Notes under the pieces: generated by a model | Databases searched by the model: none | What the model saw: the letters and a program-made list of their open reading frames with translations, nothing else | Told to the model about the DNA's origin: nothing | Made by a program: the position numbers and the translations under genes | Part shown: in pieces, positions 25,704-33,381 of the stretch | Layout of the letters: every line of letters begins with the position of its first letter | Numbering within the stretch: the first letter of the stretch is position 1 | Source: Chryseobacterium aurantiacum | Lineage (GTDB): Bacteria > Bacteroidota > Bacteroidia > Flavobacteriales > Weeksellaceae | Assembly: GCF_003020585.1 (NCBI RefSeq) | Contig: NZ_PXUE01000001.1 | Span: 558,001-622,000 of the forward strand | Direction of reading: 5' to 3' | Length of the DNA stretch: 64,000 nt

Positions 25704-26972
25704 ATGAAAATACCCTCATTTTATTTTGGAACCCGAAAAAAGGTTATGGAAAAAGCCAGCATCTATAAAGAAAAAGAAGAATTTAAAGAAACTCATTGGG
25801 TATTAAATAATGCCAATGCGGGGAAGCCTTATGAATTCAGCTTTGAGATGAAAGATTTTCCGAATATAAGGATTAAAAATATTGAAAACCTTGGAGAAAC
25901 CGGCCTTACGTTTGAAAATAACAGAATTTCCGGAACTCCCATGGTCAATAATTTGTATCATTTAGACCTGGAATTTTTCCATACAGAGGATCAGAATACT
26001 ATTGATAGGAAAAGAGTGCAATTGCTTGTGAATGTTGATCCGAAAGACTTATGGAAGAATATTCCAAGTGATACAACTGCCGATTTTTATAAAGAAGATG
26101 AAGTTTCATTAAAAGGAAAATTTTTAGACAAAAAAATTGTTGTTGCTTCTAAAAGAGGCCGCTCCCATGCCCACGAAGGGAAATTCCGAGAAGATGATTT
26201 TGCTGTGAAAGAACTTCCTGCAGACTGGAGTATAGTCTCCGTTTCAGATGGTGCTGGCTCTGCAAAAGCAGCAAGAGAGGGATCAAGGATGGCAACTATT
26301 TCAATAAACGACTTTTTTAGTTCTCCTGAAGTTTTAGATAAAATTGAGAAGAATGTCCATCTTATTTACTCATCTGAACATTCAGAAACAGAACGAAATG
26401 AGTGCTGGCAAAACGTTATAAGACTTCTGTATGAGGGAGTTTTATCTGTTCACCATACTCTTGAAAAAACGGCAATAGAAAATAATTTTTCCATTAATGA
26501 TCTGCATGCGACCTTAATTTTTGCATTGGTTAAAAAATTCAGCTTCGGATATGTCATCCTTACTTTTGGAGTAGGAGATTGCCCGATCAATCTGATCAAT
26601 CCGGACTTTTCCAAAGTAAAACTTTTGAATCCGATGGATGTGGGAGAGTTCAGTGGCGGTACCCGTTTTATTACCATGAAAGAAATTTTCAACGATCATA
26701 TTGCTTCCCGTTTCGGAATAACGTGTGTGAAAGATTTTTCACGTCTTGTTCTTATGACAGACGGTATTTATGATCCTAAATTTCTTACAGAAAATAAGTT
26801 AGAGAATACTGAAAGCTGGACAACATTTTTTAAGGATCTGAATGGAGATAATGAAGATCACACAAAGGTCGATTTTATCAATGATGCAGAGATTGATCAG
26901 CAACTACTGAGCTGGACCGATTTCTGGAGCAGAGGTAACCATGATGACCGTACACTGGCAATAATCTATTAA
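25704..26972 (+). CDS. PP2C-family protein phosphatase with N-terminal Ig-like domain
   Basis: The 422-residue protein has a PP2C catalytic domain from about residue 145. Metal-binding aspartates are D182 (VSDGAGSAKAA), D292 (GVGDCPINL), D353 (MTDGIYD) and D414/D415 (HDDRTLAIIY). Residues 32-110 look like a putative Ig domain of the He_PIG type (GLTFENNRISGTP at 68-80). It lacks a signal peptide, so it is expected in the cytoplasm. In the TerY-P triad the phosphatase reverses the kinase encoded 5 bases downstream. The N-terminal fusion is unusual for a bacterial PP2C. Confidence 0.87.
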   Translation: MKIPSFYFGTRKKVMEKASIYKEKEEFKETHWVLNNANAGKPYEFSFEMKDFPNIRIKNIENLGETGLTFENNRISGTPMVNNLYHLDLEFFHTEDQNTIDRKRVQLLVNVDPKDLWKNIPSDTTADFYKEDEVSLKGKFLDKKIVVASKRGRSHAHEGKFREDDFAVKELPADWSIVSVSDGAGSAKAAREGSRMATISINDFFSSPEVLDKIEKNVHLIYSSEHSETERNECWQNVIRLLYEGVLSVHHTLEKTAIENNFSINDLHATLIFALVKKFSFGYVILTFGVGDCPINLINPDFSKVKLLNPMDVGEFSGGTRFITMKEIFNDHIASRFGITCVKDFSRLVLMTDGIYDPKFLTENKLENTESWTTFFKDLNGDNEDHTKVDFINDAEIDQQLLSWTDFWSRGNHDDRTLAIIY

Positions 26973-26977
26973 TAAAC

Positions 26978-28489
26978 ATGAAAAATACCATAAGGGTTGC
27001 CTCAGTTCTTGATGCATCCAAATCCTATGAATATGTTGATGAAAAACCAATTCAAGGGGGAGTAAAGGATGTTTACTTTTCTCCTGAAAGAGATTATGTA
27101 GTTGCTTTTTACAGAAATCCACTGGATGAGGGGCAAAAAGAGAGAATCATGAGAATTGTTTCTACCTATCTTCAAAGTATTCAGAATGGAAACGCTTCAG
27201 AGTATTTCTTGAATGAAATATTCAGATGGCCTTATGATATTGTAGAGAAAAATAAACTTACAGGAATTGTAGTTCCTATTTACAGTCAGAAATTTTTCTT
27301 TGCTAAAGGCTATGTAGGTTCAGATAATATTCAGGGAGAGGATAAGGTAGGAAAGTGGTATACAGCCCCTATGTTTCGTAATCAGCAGTATCCGTTAAGA
27401 CTTGATCAGTCAGAACTCGGTGACTGGTTGAGCTATTTTCAGATTGCCATTAATATCAGTAGAGGAGTCAAAAAATTACATCAAATGGGGCTTGCTCATT
27501 CTGATCTTTCCTATAATAATATTTTGGTGGATCCGGTGACAAAATCTGCATGCATCATTGATATAGACGGACTTGTTGTTCCAAAACTATTCCCTCCTGA
27601 AGTAATAGGTACGGCAGATTTCATTGCTCCTGAAGTTTTAAAGACCAAACACCTGAAACTTCAGGATCCCGAAAGGCATTTACCCAACCAAAAAACAGAT
27701 CTACATGCTCTTGCAGTACTCATCTATATGTATTTGCTCAGAAGACATCCTCTGCGGGGCGGAAAGATCTGGGATCTGGACTCTGAAAAAGATGAAATTT
27801 TATCAATGGGTGAAAAAGCAATGTTCATAGAGCATCCGAATGATTCAGGAAATCATGTGAAAGCAGATCACCTTAGAAAATGGGATGCATTCTGGGGTGA
27901 CCCTCAAAAGATTCCCTATACAGTAACGGGGCCATACATTGCAGACTTATTTAGAAAAGCATTTGTGGATGGCCTGCATGATCCCATCAGGCGTCCTACT
28001 GCCAATGAATGGGAAACAGCGCTGTTGAAGACTGTAGATCTTATCCAGCCTTGTCACAATTCCGGATGTACAGAAAAATGGTATGTATTTGATAATACCA
28101 GCAGCCCGAAGTGCCCTTTCTGCGGAACCCCACATCAGGGAACATTACCTGTTCTGGATCTTTATTTCAGGTTTGATGATGAGGTCTGGAAACCGGAAAA
28201 TCATAGATTGATGGTCTATCATAATCAATATTTATTCAAGTGGCATGTATCCAGAAAGGTGATTCGTAATGAAAATCTGACCATACAGGATAAAATGCCG
28301 GTAGGCTATTTTACTTTTCATCAGGGAAAGTGGGTATTGGTGAATCAAAGCTTATCCAGTATGAAAGACATTACAGAACAAAAGGAAATTCCTATGGGTT
28401 CTATGGTGGAGCTTACGGATGGTAAAAAAATCTTGTTGTCTGCTGAAGAGGGCGGCCGGTTGATCTATGTGACAATGGCCAATCAATAA
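26978..28489 (+). CDS. Protein kinase-fold protein of the TerY-P triad with zinc ribbon
   Basis: The 503-residue protein has a kinase-like domain with catalytic loop H174-S-D176 ... N181 (GLAHSDLSYNNIL) and a DFG-equivalent D195-I-D197-G198 (IIDIDGLV). The usual VAIK lysine is not obvious (DYVVAFYRN), so the N-lobe is divergent. After about residue 350 a Cys4 ribbon (HNSGCTEKW, KCPFCGTP) and a beta-rich tail of about 100 residues follow, possibly FHA-like. The genes before it encode TerD, TerY and PP2C. It may phosphorylate TerY or TerD proteins; this is not shown. Confidence 0.85.
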   Translation: MKNTIRVASVLDASKSYEYVDEKPIQGGVKDVYFSPERDYVVAFYRNPLDEGQKERIMRIVSTYLQSIQNGNASEYFLNEIFRWPYDIVEKNKLTGIVVPIYSQKFFFAKGYVGSDNIQGEDKVGKWYTAPMFRNQQYPLRLDQSELGDWLSYFQIAINISRGVKKLHQMGLAHSDLSYNNILVDPVTKSACIIDIDGLVVPKLFPPEVIGTADFIAPEVLKTKHLKLQDPERHLPNQKTDLHALAVLIYMYLLRRHPLRGGKIWDLDSEKDEILSMGEKAMFIEHPNDSGNHVKADHLRKWDAFWGDPQKIPYTVTGPYIADLFRKAFVDGLHDPIRRPTANEWETALLKTVDLIQPCHNSGCTEKWYVFDNTSSPKCPFCGTPHQGTLPVLDLYFRFDDEVWKPENHRLMVYHNQYLFKWHVSRKVIRNENLTIQDKMPVGYFTFHQGKWVLVNQSLSSMKDITEQKEIPMGSMVELTDGKKILLSAEEGGRLIYVTMANQ

Positions 28490-28527
28490 ATCTATTGTAG
28501 AAGTTGAATGGGATAAGAATTTATATT

Positions 28528-28968
28528 TTAAATTGGAGAGAATTCCATGAAGTAGGAATGCTCATCTTCGTTTACAATTTTAAAACCCAGACTAGCATAG
28601 AGGTTCTGTGCCTTATTGGTTTTTAAAACACTTAATGAAACAATACTTTTCACCAAAGAAGCTTCTTCCAGAATATTGGTAAGAATTAACCGTCCCAATC
28701 CCTTTCCTTGTTGAGCAGGATCAATCTGAAGCTGTAGAACTTCCGTTGCAGAGCTGGTTTTGTTTATTTTTAATAGTCCCACTGGCTGATTATCCATCAG
28801 AATGATATTTGCTTTTTCAAATTCATGAAGAACCCTTTTAAGCGTTGTATCATGATCTGTAGGAAGATTGGCCTCAGCATAGTGTGGAACCATGGTCTTC
28901 GTTCTAAGATCAAGAAGATAATCAAGATCCTTTTCTGTAGCTTTTCTATAGGTAAGTGAAGTGTTCAT
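28528..28968 (-). CDS. GNAT family N-acetyltransferase
   Basis: The 146-residue protein has the GNAT core: the N-terminal LTYRKATEKDLDYLLDLR strand and helix, the acetyl-CoA loop motif QIDPAQQGKGLGRLILTNI (Q/R-x2-G-x-G/A) and the C-terminal LYASLGFKIVNEDEHSYFME. The substrate is unknown. It is convergent with the Ter operon and separated from it by about 38 bases. Confidence 0.9.
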   Translation of the reverse strand: MNTSLTYRKATEKDLDYLLDLRTKTMVPHYAEANLPTDHDTTLKRVLHEFEKANIILMDNQPVGLLKINKTSSATEVLQLQIDPAQQGKGLGRLILTNILEEASLVKSIVSLSVLKTNKAQNLYASLGFKIVNEDEHSYFMEFSPI

Positions 28969-29041
28969 ATTGTTTTAAATTCCAATTTTAGACCCTCTCT
29001 GAATGTTATGAAGTGAAACCTGTTTACTCCCTGCAATTTAT

Positions 29042-29590
29042 TTAATCAAAAGTAATATTTCTTTGTTGAAGATAAGCTTCATCAATATTTTCTTTTTCAA
29101 AATAGTCAGAATACATGGTTATCTTGATAAACTCTTCATCCTGATAAAATCCACCCAAAAACAGTTCATTGCCTATTATTTTTGTCTGGATGGTAAGAGC
29201 GTTGATAATGATTTCCTCAGTTTGTAAGGTTTTGATATTAAAAATAAATAATCTCTGATAATGCTTGTCCTTGTATTGAATGATCAGATAGTTTTCATAA
29301 AAGTATAAAAATCCATCCCTAAACGATGGTTGTCCCAAAGTATTAATAGGAGGTTTCCAGGTAATAATCTTTCTTTCCTCTAACCTGACACGAATCTGTT
29401 CTTTTCCTGCTTCATTATACTGCCACCAGGCAATAACTCCATCATTGTTGACAGCTGTTTGTTGAATATTTATAGAGTTTTCTGTACCCAGGTGATCCGT
29501 CCAGACAATATGTTGCTTATTCAGCTCAGTTTTAATATTATCCAGAAGCAGTTCATCATCAATGAGGGTCAGAATATCGGCTTGAGTCAT
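29042..29590 (-). CDS. Hypothetical beta-rich protein
   Basis: I do not recognise this 182-residue protein. It has no signal peptide and no membrane helix. After a short N-terminal helical segment (MTQADILTLIDDELLLDNIKTELN) it consists of alternating beta-strand and turn stretches such as YLIIQYKDKHYQRLFIFNIKT and ELFLGGFYQDEEF. This pattern would fit a few blades of a propeller or a beta-sandwich. It lies between GNAT and tyrS on the same strand. Confidence 0.6.
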   Translation of the reverse strand: MTQADILTLIDDELLLDNIKTELNKQHIVWTDHLGTENSINIQQTAVNNDGVIAWWQYNEAGKEQIRVRLEERKIITWKPPINTLGQPSFRDGFLYFYENYLIIQYKDKHYQRLFIFNIKTLQTEEIIINALTIQTKIIGNELFLGGFYQDEEFIKITMYSDYFEKENIDEAYLQQRNITFD

Positions 29591-29670
29591 TACGATCTGT
29601 TTACGAAAGCGAAGATATTGATTTAAGCTGACTCAGAAAATAAAAAGTCCCGGATTGTAACCTGAAAAGT

Positions 29671-29720
29671 AAGCTGGAAGTGATCATTAAATTGATCATT
29701 ATTGAACAACTTCCAGCTTT
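29671..29720 (-). terminator. Long hairpin at the 3' end of tyrS
   Basis: Arms aagctggaagt / acttccagctt (11 bp) enclose an inner repeat (tgatca / tgatca) and lie 12 bases past the tyrS stop. The following minus-strand T run is poor, so this may end the tyrS mRNA or protect its 3' end. Confidence 0.55.
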
Positions 29721-29731
29721 CCGCTTCTCTG

Positions 29732-30931
29732 TTATACCAACTCAAAGAAGTTTCTTTTTCCAATTTTTATCTTCATTTCCTTTAAAAGTTCAATTTCCTG
29801 ATCAGGTTCTGTCATTTTTATACTGTTCATTTGAACTCCACCGCTCATGATAAGTCTTCGTACAGCAGATTTGCTGAGATCATTTTTTAATTGATGACAA
29901 AGCTCAACTAAGGTTGTTTTATTTTCAATATGATGTAGAGTATCTATAGAAACAGGCTCAAACGCTTTCTCCTCAAAATTTTTATTCTGAAACTGATTAT
30001 TAAAAAACATCTCCGCATGTTCTCCGGCTGTTTCATCATGGTATTGACGAATAATATTTTTTGCAATCAGTTTTTTGATGTTCATAGGGTTTTCACCATT
30101 TTCTAGCCTTGAATTTAAACCTGCTTTTTCTTCAACGGATAAATCTGTTGCCAGATCAATAAATTCTTCAATCAAGGCATCCGGAATAGACATGGTCTTT
30201 CCAAACATTTCATTAGGCTCATCAGTTAGCCCTATGATATTATTCAGAGATTTACTCATTTTTTCTTTTCCATCCAATCCTTTCAGTAATGGCATACACA
30301 TCACAATCTGGGCAGGCATCTGATGAACTTCCTGTAGCTGTCTTCCCATGGTACAGTTGAAAAGCTGATCGGTACCACCCATTTCAATGTCGCATTCAAT
30401 TTTCACAGAATCAAATCCCTGAAGAATAGGGTATACCAGTTCATGCATTGCAATAGGTGTGTTCTCTGTAAATCTTTTGTTAAAGTCATTTCTGTGCATC
30501 AGTTGGGCCACCGTAACCTTTGACATCAGCTGGATCACCTCTGAAAAAGGCAGCGCATCTAGCCAGTCAGAATTGAAGACAATTTTTGTTTTTTCAACAT
30601 CAATTATCTTGGAAAGCTGATTGATATAGGTTTGTGCATTGTGCTGTACATCTTCTGCACCTAAAGGTTTTCTTGCCTTATTCTTTCCGGTTGGATCACC
30701 AATTCTCGCCGTAAAGCTTCCTACAACAATAATAATCTGGTGTCCCAGATCCTGAAATTGCTTTAGCTTTTTAAGTACAACTGCGTGCCCCAAATGCAAA
30801 TCGGGAGCCGTAGGATCAAAACCTAGTTTAATGGATAGTTTTCTGTTTTCTTTTTGGGCCTGATTTAATTTTTCTTCCAATCCGTTTTCCGGAAGAATAA
30901 TAGCCACATTTTCTTGTAATGTATTGATCAT
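29732..30931 (-). CDS. tyrS: Tyrosyl-tRNA synthetase, TyrZ-like clade
   Basis: The 399-residue class I synthetase has the HIGH motif at H46-L-G-H49 (TAPDLHLGHA) and KMSKS at K224-S228, and a C-terminal S4-like RNA-binding domain (LSKSAVRRLIMSGGVQMN). LGFDPTAPDLHLGH with KLKQFQDLGH places it in the TyrZ/H. influenzae TyrS clade rather than the usual TyrS clade (CGFDPTADSLHIGH). It charges tRNA-Tyr. A second, housekeeping TyrS may exist elsewhere in the genome. Its leader contains a ribosome-controlled attenuator. Confidence 0.95.
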   Translation of the reverse strand: MINTLQENVAIILPENGLEEKLNQAQKENRKLSIKLGFDPTAPDLHLGHAVVLKKLKQFQDLGHQIIIVVGSFTARIGDPTGKNKARKPLGAEDVQHNAQTYINQLSKIIDVEKTKIVFNSDWLDALPFSEVIQLMSKVTVAQLMHRNDFNKRFTENTPIAMHELVYPILQGFDSVKIECDIEMGGTDQLFNCTMGRQLQEVHQMPAQIVMCMPLLKGLDGKEKMSKSLNNIIGLTDEPNEMFGKTMSIPDALIEEFIDLATDLSVEEKAGLNSRLENGENPMNIKKLIAKNIIRQYHDETAGEHAEMFFNNQFQNKNFEEKAFEPVSIDTLHHIENKTTLVELCHQLKNDLSKSAVRRLIMSGGVQMNSIKMTEPDQEIELLKEMKIKIGKRNFFELV

Positions 30932-30950
30932 TTTGAAATATTTTTGAAAT

Positions 30951-31103
30951 AAAAAAGCCCGGACAGGTACTGTCCGGGCTCTATATAGATTGAGATTATT
31001 GTAATTATTGAATCACAGATATAGAAAATCTTCCCGAACGATAGCTCGGAGAGTAATACTCACTGAAAAAAGGAAGACGCAATATGCTGTTTAAATGTTT
31101 CAT
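30951..31103 (-). promoter_or_regulatory. Tyr leader-peptide transcription attenuator of tyrS
   Basis: On the minus strand, RNA segment 1 (31050-31044, uccgagc) can pair with segment 2 (31039-31033, guucggg). Segment 2 can also pair over 7 bp with segment 3 (30978-30972, cccggac), which is the left arm of an 11-bp terminator (30980-30970 / 30966-30956) followed by six U. Tyr codons 16 and 17 of the leader peptide precede segment 1. A ribosome stalled there for lack of Tyr-tRNA would cover segment 1, freeing segment 2 to break the terminator. This is the logic of the trp and his attenuators, read directly from the sequence. Confidence 0.82.
31005..31103 (-). CDS. tyrS leader peptide (32 residues)
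   Basis: The ATG at 31103 opens MKHLNSILRLPFFSEYYSPS and the frame continues YRSGRFSISVIQ to TAA at 31005. Three Tyr codons (16, 17 and 21) lie next to the attenuator hairpins. No ribosome-binding sequence is visible, as usual here. The terminator follows 24 bases after the stop, and tyrS starts 20 bases after the terminator's T run. The peptide's function should be regulatory, through its translation. Serine is also frequent (7 codons), so specificity for Tyr rests on position and on the downstream gene. Confidence 0.78.
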   Translation of the reverse strand: MKHLNSILRLPFFSEYYSPSYRSGRFSISVIQ

Positions 31104-31110
31104 TGGGTTG

Positions 31111-31141
31111 TAAATATAACAGGTTTCCCCTGTAAATCCAA
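31111..31141 (-). promoter_or_regulatory. Candidate promoter of the tyrS leader
   Basis: On the minus strand TTG (31141-31139) is 20 bases from TATATTTA (31118-31111), one base off TAnnTTTG. Transcription would begin within a few bases of the leader ATG. The spacer holds a small inverted repeat (acagg-n5-cctgt). Confidence 0.5.
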
Positions 31142-31143
31142 TA

Positions 31144-31231
31144 TTTAAACCATTAAGATGCATTGTATAGGTTATAACAAGATCTGTTTTTATAAAAAAA
31201 CTTAACCGTCTACTAATCTTAATGGTTTAAA
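31144..31231. repeat. Perfect 16-base inverted repeat with 56-base spacer
   Basis: tttaaaccattaagat (31144-31159) is the exact reverse complement of 31216-31231. It lies directly upstream of the tyrS leader promoter. No T run follows on either strand, so it is not a terminator. Confidence 0.75.
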
Positions 31232-31379
31232 ATAGAGGTTCAAAACAATTTTACTTGTCATTCCTGAAGCTAATTCTATGCCATAAACTTCTTATATGTA
31301 AAATATCATATAGAGTGGCAAAAACGATATCAGATTAATTTCTTTGCTGGTATAACATTCAATAAAGGGGTATTGATTT

Positions 31380-31982
31380 TTATCTGCTATTACTCATGAT
31401 GATATTAGGTTGTGAATACACATTTTTGATTTGATCTTTCCAGTTTTTAAAATCTTCGTGAGTTGCTTTATCGGCTTTATCTAAAAAGAGATGCTTAATA
31501 ATTTCCAGCCCGGAATAGATAAAAATACCATTATCAGAAGTTAAAGTTAATGCCTTGTCCATTCCAGTCCGCTCATATTCTTCATGAGATTTCCCGTGGG
31601 TATTGATAATAATTGTTTTTTTTCCTTTCAAAAGCCCTTTCTGTATCCCCAGATCATAGCGATACGCAAAACCATAGCTGAATACGCGGTCTATATAACC
31701 TTTCATAATAGCAGGTAAACCCGTCCACCAGATAGGATAAATAAAAGTTACTTGTTCTGCCCAGGAAATGTATTCCTGTTCAAGTTGTATATCATCATTT
31801 ACTTTTCCCATGTGCTGTTTCTTTATATCATCTAAAGAAAGAACAGGATCAAAACCGATATTATATAGATCTCGGATAATGATCTCATGATTTTGGAGTT
31901 TCAGATTTTCAACCACAATATCTAAAAGACTATGGTTTAAACTGTTTTCATTAGGATGCGCGTAAATAATTAGATGTCTCAT
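31380..31982 (-). CDS. NAD(P)H-dependent oxidoreductase, flavodoxin-like fold
   Basis: The 200-residue protein belongs to the Flavodoxin_2 family (NQO1/KefF/YwrO-type quinone reductases): LIIYAHPNENSLNHSLL for FMN phosphate binding, YIYPIWWTGLPAIMKGYIDRVF and the GLLKGKKTIIINTHG strand. It reduces quinones or other acceptors with NAD(P)H and FMN. It follows the AraC gene by 74 bases on the same strand, so it is probably controlled by that regulator. Confidence 0.88.
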   Translation of the reverse strand: MRHLIIYAHPNENSLNHSLLDIVVENLKLQNHEIIIRDLYNIGFDPVLSLDDIKKQHMGKVNDDIQLEQEYISWAEQVTFIYPIWWTGLPAIMKGYIDRVFSYGFAYRYDLGIQKGLLKGKKTIIINTHGKSHEEYERTGMDKALTLTSDNGIFIYSGLEIIKHLFLDKADKATHEDFKNWKDQIKNVYSQPNIIMSNSR

Positions 31983-32056
31983 TGCTTTGATTGTTAAGAT
32001 TAATAAGACAAAAGTAAAGAGACTCTATATGCGAAAATTGTAAGAAAACGAAATGA

Positions 32057-32875
32057 TTATTCAGATTTTGGATTGCATATTTCCTGCTGAAACTTCAGGT
32101 AGCGGGTGGGTGATATATTTAAAAAATGTTTAAAATCATGAATGAGCTGGCTTTGGTCATAATACCCACATTGGTCAATGATTGTAAACCACTTTATTTT
32201 ATTTTTCTTCTCTATTTCTTCCTCAATAATTTTTATTGCTTTCAAAAATCGGTTGTAGCGATTAAACTCTTTAATAGAGTATCCAAACTGCTCTTTCTGT
32301 TTACGCTGAATATTTCTTTCCGTTTGATGAGTTTGCTCGGCAATGACCTTAATAGGATTTAAAAGATCATTTTCATAGGTGCTTAAAAGCTGTCCAGTTG
32401 TATTTTGATGCTGAAGATAAGGCTTGCAAAACTCTAGGATATAATGAATTTGCTGCGTGGTTGAATCTATTTCTTTCAACTGGTGCCAGAGATGAGTAAA
32501 ACAGTTTTCCGGTACTAATTCATCAGGATGTTTTATCCATTTTTCAACAGAAAACTTTCCGAAAAATCTGTAAAATGAATCATCTTTAAAATTAAGAACG
32601 AGAATAGAACTGTTTGCCGGAAGAGTATACTCGAAAGCCTGCCTTACAGGACCAAATACCAGGCACTTATCAACAATTATTTTTGTTTTTTTTCGTGTTA
32701 CCATAGAGGCATTTTCTCCAAAACAAAATAATAAAATGGTCTGGTAAGTAGGAAGCAAGGTCTTGGTAACCGGTGTGTCGGAAGTGTTCTCAGCAAAATA
32801 AAAGTGAGTAAATACATTTTCAAATTCCTGAGGAACTGAAATTTTATACTGATGATATTCCGGTTCTAATTCCAT
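32057..32875 (-). CDS. AraC family transcriptional regulator
   Basis: The 272-residue protein has an N-terminal ligand-domain-like half (residues 1-150) resembling the DUF6597 type of AraC regulators. A C-terminal AraC double helix-turn-helix follows: IKVIAEQTHQTERNIQRKQKEQFGYSIKEFNRYNRFLKA and WFTIIDQCGYYDQSQLIHDFKHFLNISPTRY. Its start codon overlaps the stop of the GNAT gene by one base (TAATG), so the two are translationally coupled. The likely target is its own operon and the downstream oxidoreductase gene. Confidence 0.9.
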   Translation of the reverse strand: MELEPEYHQYKISVPQEFENVFTHFYFAENTSDTPVTKTLLPTYQTILLFCFGENASMVTRKKTKIIVDKCLVFGPVRQAFEYTLPANSSILVLNFKDDSFYRFFGKFSVEKWIKHPDELVPENCFTHLWHQLKEIDSTTQQIHYILEFCKPYLQHQNTTGQLLSTYENDLLNPIKVIAEQTHQTERNIQRKQKEQFGYSIKEFNRYNRFLKAIKIIEEEIEKKNKIKWFTIIDQCGYYDQSQLIHDFKHFLNISPTRYLKFQQEICNPKSE

Positions 32876-33381
32876 TATTCGGCTGATGAGGTGAGTTTCT
32901 TTTCCATTTTATAATTAATGAGATCAATCCCTTTTACATTCACCGTCTGTTCTTTTATGATCTCAAAACCTGCTCTTTCAAAAAAAGATTTTGCAGTTAT
33001 GCTGACGTCTGCTGTCAGGTATTTTTTATTTTGTCTTACAGCTTCTTTTTCAATCTGATGATAGAGTTGAGAAGCAATTCCCTGATGTTGATAATCTTGG
33101 TGAACAAATAGTAAATCGAGATAACTTCCCTTATTCAGACTACAGAAGCCAACAATTTGATCCTTGTATATCGCTACCAAAATAAATTGGTCATAAATTA
33201 CATTTTCCCATCTTTCCTTATTTTCTGCACCAGACTTCCATGCCTCAAGCTGATCATTGGTGTAGTCCCTTTTGCAGATACAGCTGATGGTATTCTGAAA
33301 AAGGATTAGCATTTCCTGCAGATCGTCTTTATGGGCATTTCTAATGGATATTTTGGAATTACTTGATGTATTGCTGTTCAT
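32875..33381 (-). CDS. GNAT family N-acetyltransferase
   Basis: The start at 33381 (MNSNTSSNSKISIRNA) lies inside the end of the TetR gene. A longer frame with an earlier start would overlap more and adds an unlikely N-terminus. The 168-residue protein has GNAT motifs: IRNAHKDDLQEMLILF, LLFVHQDYQHQGIASQLYHQIEKEA for acetyl-CoA and SFFERAGFEII. The substrate is unknown. It lies between a TetR and an AraC regulator in one operon. Confidence 0.88.
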   Translation of the reverse strand: MNSNTSSNSKISIRNAHKDDLQEMLILFQNTISCICKRDYTNDQLEAWKSGAENKERWENVIYDQFILVAIYKDQIVGFCSLNKGSYLDLLFVHQDYQHQGIASQLYHQIEKEAVRQNKKYLTADVSITAKSFFERAGFEIIKEQTVNVKGIDLINYKMEKKLTSSAE

